From Alistipes finegoldii DSM 17242 (GTDB lineage: Bacteria; Bacteroidota; Bacteroidia; Bacteroidales; Rikenellaceae): 64,000 nucleotides of DNA. Numbering within the stretch: position 1 is the first letter of the stretch; every line of letters starts with the position of its first letter. Positions 59,933-64,000 of the stretch are shown one piece after another. The notes below the pieces were generated by a model that was not told the DNA's origin, searched no databases, and saw only the letters and a list, made by a program, of their open reading frames with translations. The position numbers and the translations under genes were made by a program. The DNA is taken from assembly GCF_000265365.1 (NCBI RefSeq), contig NC_018011.1, positions 1,798,001 to 1,862,000 of the forward strand, given 5' to 3'.

Positions 59933-61615
59933 TTATTTGATCAGGTTGTACGTGACGTCGATCTTGATCGGAACGTCCTCCTCGGTCACGCCGTCGGGCG
60001 TCATGCCCTGAAGGACGCTGTACGTCGTCGTATAGACGCTGTAGGCTTCGGGACCCAGATAGATCGTGCGGTTCTTGATCTTCTCCTTCAGCTCGTCCCA
60101 CGGGGCGTCCGCTCCGAGTTCCGCCTTGGCGGACCGGTAGCTGTTCCACAGACTCTGGGCGTAACCCGTGATGTCCATCACATAGCAGCCGCGGCTGCGG
60201 TTGATGTAGCCGCCGTAAGCGAGCGTCGTGCTGTAGTTCTGCTCGTAGGCATAGGCGTAGTCGGGAATGGCCGAAAGCGTCTTGTAGTTGGTGTAAAGGC
60301 CCAGACGGGTTTGCGACTTGTCCATCTCCCCGATCATATGCGGCATGTCGGTCAGCTTCGTCCAGTCGTAATTGCTGCCCTTGAAGTAGATCGACATGCG
60401 GACCTGAGTCATGGCGAGCGTCTTGAAGTTCTGGGCGCCCTCGTTGCCTGCGACGATCTCGGCTTCCAGCGCGTCGAAGAAGGGCTTGTCGAACGTGATG
60501 GCGGTTACCACGCCGCCCATGCCCTCGACATAGATCTGGTCGTAGGTCGGGTGGTCAGTGATCGGTTTTCCGGCCTCCTCCTTGGCGTCGGCGATGTCGA
60601 ACTTGGCGTCAGCGCTGGTCGCCATGCCGTAGTCGCGGCGGATCGTATTGACCGAAACGTTGCCGTACTCCGTGGAGATGCTCGTATTGTAGAATATGTA
60701 GCCCATGTCGATCGTATCCTTGATCAGCGTCGGGTCGCTCTCGACGCGGTTGCGCGCATAGACCATGAAACCCGAACTTTCGAGCTCCGTGGCGTAGATG
60801 TTGCCCTTGCCCTTCTCCTTCTGGTCTTCGGCCGGAACGATGTAGAGACCCTTGAACTCCTCCACCCACTGCTTGAGACTGTCGGTGCTGTAGATCGAGT
60901 AGTCGTCTTCGTAGGCGGTGCCCGAACCTTTTTGGAGCATCAGGCGGTCGATGAAATTCTGGGTTGCCGGGGTCGTGTTCATGGTGACCGCCGTGGTGGC
61001 GGGACCCGTCGTCTCGCCGTCGGGGAAGGTGAAAGTGAAGACCGGCTCGTCGTCCGCGCCGATAACGCCCTCCTTGACGGGGTCGAAGTTGAGGTAGAAG
61101 ACCGTGTCGCGCTCGGTTTTACCCGCGGCGACCGGCTTCTCGGTCAGGTATTTGTTGCTCTTGATTTCGTAGACGTTGTACTTCTGCGGCGTGAGCGTGT
61201 CGTTTCCGTAGCTGGTGATCGTGATCAGGATCTGCGCCGAGTCGAAGATCGGGCGGTAGCCGAAATAGCCCTCCTTAACCTTGTAGACGTTGAGGTACTG
61301 GGTCAGGAATCCCGCCGTGCGGAGTCCGAACGTGTCGCTGAGCATCGAGCCCATGTAGCCGTAGGAGATGTTGGACGCCTTGAGCGAGTCGCTCTGGAAC
61401 AGACGCGTCTCGACGTATTTGGCCGCATCGAGTTTCCCCGCGAGCGTCCGGGCGCCGAGCGTCGTGTAGCCCACCTTCATCTGCTGGTTGTCCGGCACGA
61501 GGTTCGAGCCCAGCGTGTCGTCGACCTTGGTACAGCCCGCGAACGTCATGAGGGCGACCGCAGCCAGAACGGCGGCGGCGCGGAACATGCGGCGGAAATT
61601 ATTGCAATGCTTCAT
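59933..61615 (-). CDS. DUF4270-family lipoprotein
   Basis: A 560-residue protein starting at ATG 61615 (MKHCNNFRRMF) with a lipobox in LMTFAGCTKVDD. The conserved family start LGSNLVPDNQQMKV and the later TRLFQSDSLKASNISYGYMGSM-type segment (key residues YMGSMLSDTFG) are clear. The fold is probably all-beta and the function is unknown. It starts 17 bp inside the end of the GT5 gene, an arrangement common in Bacteroidetes. Confidence 0.92.
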   Translation of the reverse strand: MKHCNNFRRMFRAAAVLAAVALMTFAGCTKVDDTLGSNLVPDNQQMKVGYTTLGARTLAGKLDAAKYVETRLFQSDSLKASNISYGYMGSMLSDTFGLRTAGFLTQYLNVYKVKEGYFGYRPIFDSAQILITITSYGNDTLTPQKYNVYEIKSNKYLTEKPVAAGKTERDTVFYLNFDPVKEGVIGADDEPVFTFTFPDGETTGPATTAVTMNTTPATQNFIDRLMLQKGSGTAYEDDYSIYSTDSLKQWVEEFKGLYIVPAEDQKEKGKGNIYATELESSGFMVYARNRVESDPTLIKDTIDMGYIFYNTSISTEYGNVSVNTIRRDYGMATSADAKFDIADAKEEAGKPITDHPTYDQIYVEGMGGVVTAITFDKPFFDALEAEIVAGNEGAQNFKTLAMTQVRMSIYFKGSNYDWTKLTDMPHMIGEMDKSQTRLGLYTNYKTLSAIPDYAYAYEQNYSTTLAYGGYINRSRGCYVMDITGYAQSLWNSYRSAKAELGADAPWDELKEKIKNRTIYLGPEAYSVYTTTYSVLQGMTPDGVTEEDVPIKIDVTYNLIK

Positions 61616-62405
61616 AAAATCGGTTGTAATTATCGAAAAAGTCCGCTGCTTCGGGCGACTGGTATTCGAGCATCGGCTTGCCGCTTGCGCGGGCGATCTC
61701 CAATACCTTCGGTTCGACATCCGGGGATGCCGCGACCACACCGTCGGCATACTCCATAACGAAACGGCAGAGATTTTCGTATGACGGGGTGTCGAGAATT
61801 GCGAGATTTTTATCTTTGACCCCTTCGCCGGCGATCTTCTTGCCGAAGGCGTTGTCCAGTTCGCCGGGGAAACCGTCGCCGTAGAGCGAAACGACGATCT
61901 TCACGTTGCGGAAGATGGGGTCGTCGGCGAAAATCCGCTTCAGGTAGACCGGAATCACGCTCGAAAACCAGCCGTGGCAGTGGACGACGGTCGGGGTCCA
62001 GCGCAGTTTCTTGACCGTCTCCAGCACGCCGCGGGCGAAGAAGATGGCCCGCTCGTCGTTGTCCGGGAAAGGCTTGCCCTCCTCGTCGGTCAGCACGAAT
62101 TTGCGCGAGAAGTAGTCGTCGTTGTCGATGAAATAGATCTGTACGCGGGCTGCGGGGATGGACGCGACCTTGATGATGAGCTGGTGGTCGTTGTCGTCGA
62201 TGATCAGGTTCATGCCCGACAGGCGGATCACCTCGTGGAGCTGGTGCCGGCGTTCGTTGATGCAGCCGTAACGCGGCATGAACGTGCGTATTTCATTCCC
62301 ACGCTCCTGCATCGCCTGCGTGAGAGCGCGGCAAAGTCCGGAGCTTTCCGTCTCTGGAAGATACGGGGTAATCTCCTGACAGACGTACAGAATCTTATTT
62401 GCCAT
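61599..62405 (-). CDS. Glycogen/starch synthase, GT5 N-terminal domain only
   Basis: A 268-residue protein starting at ATG 62405 (MANKILYVCQEITPYLPETE). It matches only the first Rossmann domain of glycogen synthases (RNEIRTFMPRYGCINERRH-like region, VHCHGWFSS). The usual KxGGL loop is altered to ESSGL, and the second catalytic domain is missing. Such short forms are widespread in Bacteroidetes; whether they are active is not known. It is preceded by a good promoter box at 62509. Confidence 0.88.
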   Translation of the reverse strand: MANKILYVCQEITPYLPETESSGLCRALTQAMQERGNEIRTFMPRYGCINERRHQLHEVIRLSGMNLIIDDNDHQLIIKVASIPAARVQIYFIDNDDYFSRKFVLTDEEGKPFPDNDERAIFFARGVLETVKKLRWTPTVVHCHGWFSSVIPVYLKRIFADDPIFRNVKIVVSLYGDGFPGELDNAFGKKIAGEGVKDKNLAILDTPSYENLCRFVMEYADGVVAASPDVEPKVLEIARASGKPMLEYQSPEAADFFDNYNRFYEALQ

Positions 62406-62508
62406 GGTTCGAGTGTTTTGTCTTTGGACTTCCGTTTTCGCCGCCTTGTATGCTCCGGACGGGGCCGGAGCGGTCCGGGCTTGGCGGAAACGGCCGCTAT
62501 CTGTTTTG

Positions 62509-62516
62509 CAAAGATA
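62509..62516 (-). promoter_or_regulatory. Promoter -7 box of the GT5-DUF4270 operon
   Basis: TATCTTTG on the minus strand, about 100 bp before ATG 62405 and just after the queA stop. Confidence 0.7.
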
Positions 62517-62527
62517 GTGAAAAAATC

Positions 62528-63577
62528 TTAAAGAATGAGCATCGCGTCGCCGTAAGTGCCGAATCGGTATCCTTCCTCCTTGGCCACCTTGTAGGCGTTC
62601 ATGACCGTTTCGTAGCCGCCGAAAGCCGCAACCATCATCAGCTGCGTGGAGTAGGGCAGGTGGAAGTTGGTCACCATGGCGTCGGCCACCGTGAATTCGT
62701 AGGGCGCGAAGATGAATTTGTTGGTCCAGCCCTCCATCGGCTTGATCATGCCGTTGGTCGAGACGGCCGTTTCGACGGTCCGCATGACGGTGGTGCCGAT
62801 GGCGACGATCTTGTGTCCGTCGCGTTTGGCCGAATTGACCGCTTCGGCGGCTTCGTCCGTCACGAAGAACTGCTCGGAATCCATCTTGTGTTTCGAGAGG
62901 TCCTCGACGTCCACCGTGCGGAAGTTGCCCAGACCGACGTGCAGCGTGATGAAGGACTTGTCGATGCCCTTGATCTCCATGCGCTTCATCAGGTGCTTGG
63001 AGAAGTGCATGCCGGCCGTCGGGGCGGCCACGGCGCCTTCGTGCCGGGCGAAGATCGTCTGGTAGCGCTCGGCGTCCTCCGGCTCGACCTTGTCGCGCAC
63101 CCACTTGGGCAGCGGGGTCTCGCCCAGACTGAAAAGCGCCTGCTTGAACTCCTCGTAGGAGCCGTCGAACAGGAAACGCAGCGTGCGGCCGCGCGAAGTG
63201 GTGTTGTCGATCACCTCGGCAACCAGCAGGTCGTCGTCGCCGAAGTAGAGCTTGTTGCCGATGCGGATCTTGCGCGCAGGATCGACCAACACGTCCCACA
63301 GGCGCAGTTCGCGGTTCAGCTCGCGCAGCAGGAAGATCTCGATCTCGGCGCCGGTCTTCTCCTTGTTGCCGTACAGACGGGCCGGGAAGACCTTGGTGTC
63401 GTTGAAGACGAAGAGGTCCTTTTCGTCGAAATACTCGATGATATCCTTGAAGATGCGGTGTTCGACGGTGCCTTTGGCGCGGTTGATGACCATCAGGCGC
63501 GAGTCGTCCCGGTTTTCCGTCGGATGTTTCGCCAGCATTTCGGGGGCGAATTCGTACCCGTATTGTGATAATTTCAT
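62528..63577 (-). CDS. queA: S-adenosylmethionine:tRNA ribosyltransferase-isomerase
   Basis: A 349-residue protein starting at ATG 63577 (MKLSQYGYEFAPEMLAKHP). Conserved segments are LFVFNDTKVFPARLYG, VAAPTAGMHFS, ITLHVGLGNFRTVDVED and TNFHLPYSTQLMMVAAF. It makes epoxyqueuosine in the wobble position of GUN-anticodon tRNAs. It follows truB by 64 bp in the same direction. Confidence 0.97.
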   Translation of the reverse strand: MKLSQYGYEFAPEMLAKHPTENRDDSRLMVINRAKGTVEHRIFKDIIEYFDEKDLFVFNDTKVFPARLYGNKEKTGAEIEIFLLRELNRELRLWDVLVDPARKIRIGNKLYFGDDDLLVAEVIDNTTSRGRTLRFLFDGSYEEFKQALFSLGETPLPKWVRDKVEPEDAERYQTIFARHEGAVAAPTAGMHFSKHLMKRMEIKGIDKSFITLHVGLGNFRTVDVEDLSKHKMDSEQFFVTDEAAEAVNSAKRDGHKIVAIGTTVMRTVETAVSTNGMIKPMEGWTNKFIFAPYEFTVADAMVTNFHLPYSTQLMMVAAFGGYETVMNAYKVAKEEGYRFGTYGDAMLIL

Positions 63578-63641
63578 GGTGAAAAAATACTCTTTTTACG
63601 TCTTAAAAACAAAACAGATTATTTTCTATACGCAAAAAAGT

Positions 63642-64000
63642 CTATTTTGTTTCAAGTTCCTCCAACTTTTTGAGAAATTCTTCGAATTCAAAGGCTTTTT
63701 CGAGCGTAAAGCCGCCGCTGCGGGTGCGGCGCAGCGACGTCAGGTGGGCGCCGCTTTCGAGCGCCTGTCCGATTTCGTGGGCCAGCGAGCGGATGTAGGT
63801 GCCTTTGCTGCACCGCACGCGGATGCGGATGCGGGGAAGGTCGTACTCCAGCAGTTCCAGTTCGTAGATGTTGACCGTCGCCTTGCGCATCGTGACCTCC
63901 TCGCCGGCGCGGGCCAGCTCGTAGGCGCGCGTGCCGTCGATCTTCTTGGCCGAGTAGACGGGAGGCTCCTGAAGCCGCTCGCCCGTGAGCGAAGAGAGGG
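63642..64000 (-). CDS. truB: tRNA pseudouridine55 synthase, C-terminal part (runs off the edge)
   Basis: The minus-strand frame enters from the right edge, reads LTGERLQEPPVYSAKKIDGT, continues RAYELARAGEEV, and ends at the stop at 63642. The PPxYSAxKxxGxRAYELAR segment and KGTYIRSLAHEIG identify TruB. About 119 residues are visible; the catalytic aspartate lies outside the window. Confidence 0.93.
   Translation of the reverse strand, partial: LSSLTGERLQEPPVYSAKKIDGTRAYELARAGEEVTMRKATVNIYELELLEYDLPRIRIRVRCSKGTYIRSLAHEIGQALESGAHLTSLRRTRSGGFTLEKAFEFEEFLKKLEELETK

Noticed and set aside
61599..62405. GT5 gene as a truncated pseudogene of glycogen synthase
   Set aside because: Short single-domain forms followed by a DUF4270 gene are common in Bacteroidetes and the frame is clean, so it is treated as a real gene.

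Overview
The window looks like part of a chromosome from a GC-rich member of the Bacteroidales, probably Alistipes or a close relative; the genus is an inference. Supporting signs are a SusC/SusD pair beside a hybrid two-component regulator, many Bacteroidetes-type promoters (TAnnTTTG -7 boxes), GldE next to a phosphopantetheinyl transferase, a DUF4270 lipoprotein, a GT5-type glycogen synthase module, and no sigma70-like -35/-10 pattern.

Region 1 (1 to about 7984) is clearly more AT-rich than the rest. It is the right end of an integrative mobilizable element: a relaxase fragment, a primase, a P4-type helicase, an excisionase-like HTH protein, two cargo-like genes (an unknown 454-aa protein and a DUF4143-type ATPase) and a tyrosine recombinase at the end. 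All genes point left. Its non-coding DNA is rich in structure: a hairpin array with about 30-bp spacing at 511-764, iteron-like 8-bp repeats at 1679-1835, 33-bp direct repeats upstream of the ATPase, and paired GGTGACC sites upstream of the integrase.

Region 2 (7985-18138) is a polysaccharide utilisation locus: a susD cut off after about 100 codons by the element, a full susC, a hybrid sensor/response regulator and a GH3 glycosidase. The element has therefore split susD.

Region 3 (18218-27275) starts with a tRNA-Leu and continues with leftward genes: an S41 protease, an S46 dipeptidyl peptidase that looks DPP11-like, Maf, an FAH-family protein carrying an in-frame palindromic insertion, a DUF3784 protein, LpxB, TrmD, an FkbM methyltransferase and an MBL-fold hydrolase.

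Region 4 (27435-53274) runs rightward: a secreted esterase, an envelope lipoprotein, RNA-modifying enzymes (RlmD, a RluA-type synthase, Dtd), cytidine deaminase, a nuclease lipoprotein, a radical SAM protein, YitT, PriA, ComF, DnaB and ComM. It ends with the second half of the division and cell wall cluster (murG, murC, ftsQ, ftsA, ftsZ), followed by gldE and a PPTase gene.

Region 5 (53497-64000) holds an outer-membrane beta-barrel protein, a pentapeptide-repeat protein, a compact transcription unit with a 25-codon ORF, a secreted C1 peptidase, TopA, DUF4270, the GT5 module, QueA and a truncated TruB. Many intergenic spaces in the chromosomal part carry degenerate CCGG-rich repeats and palindromes. 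No rRNA genes and no CRISPR array were seen.
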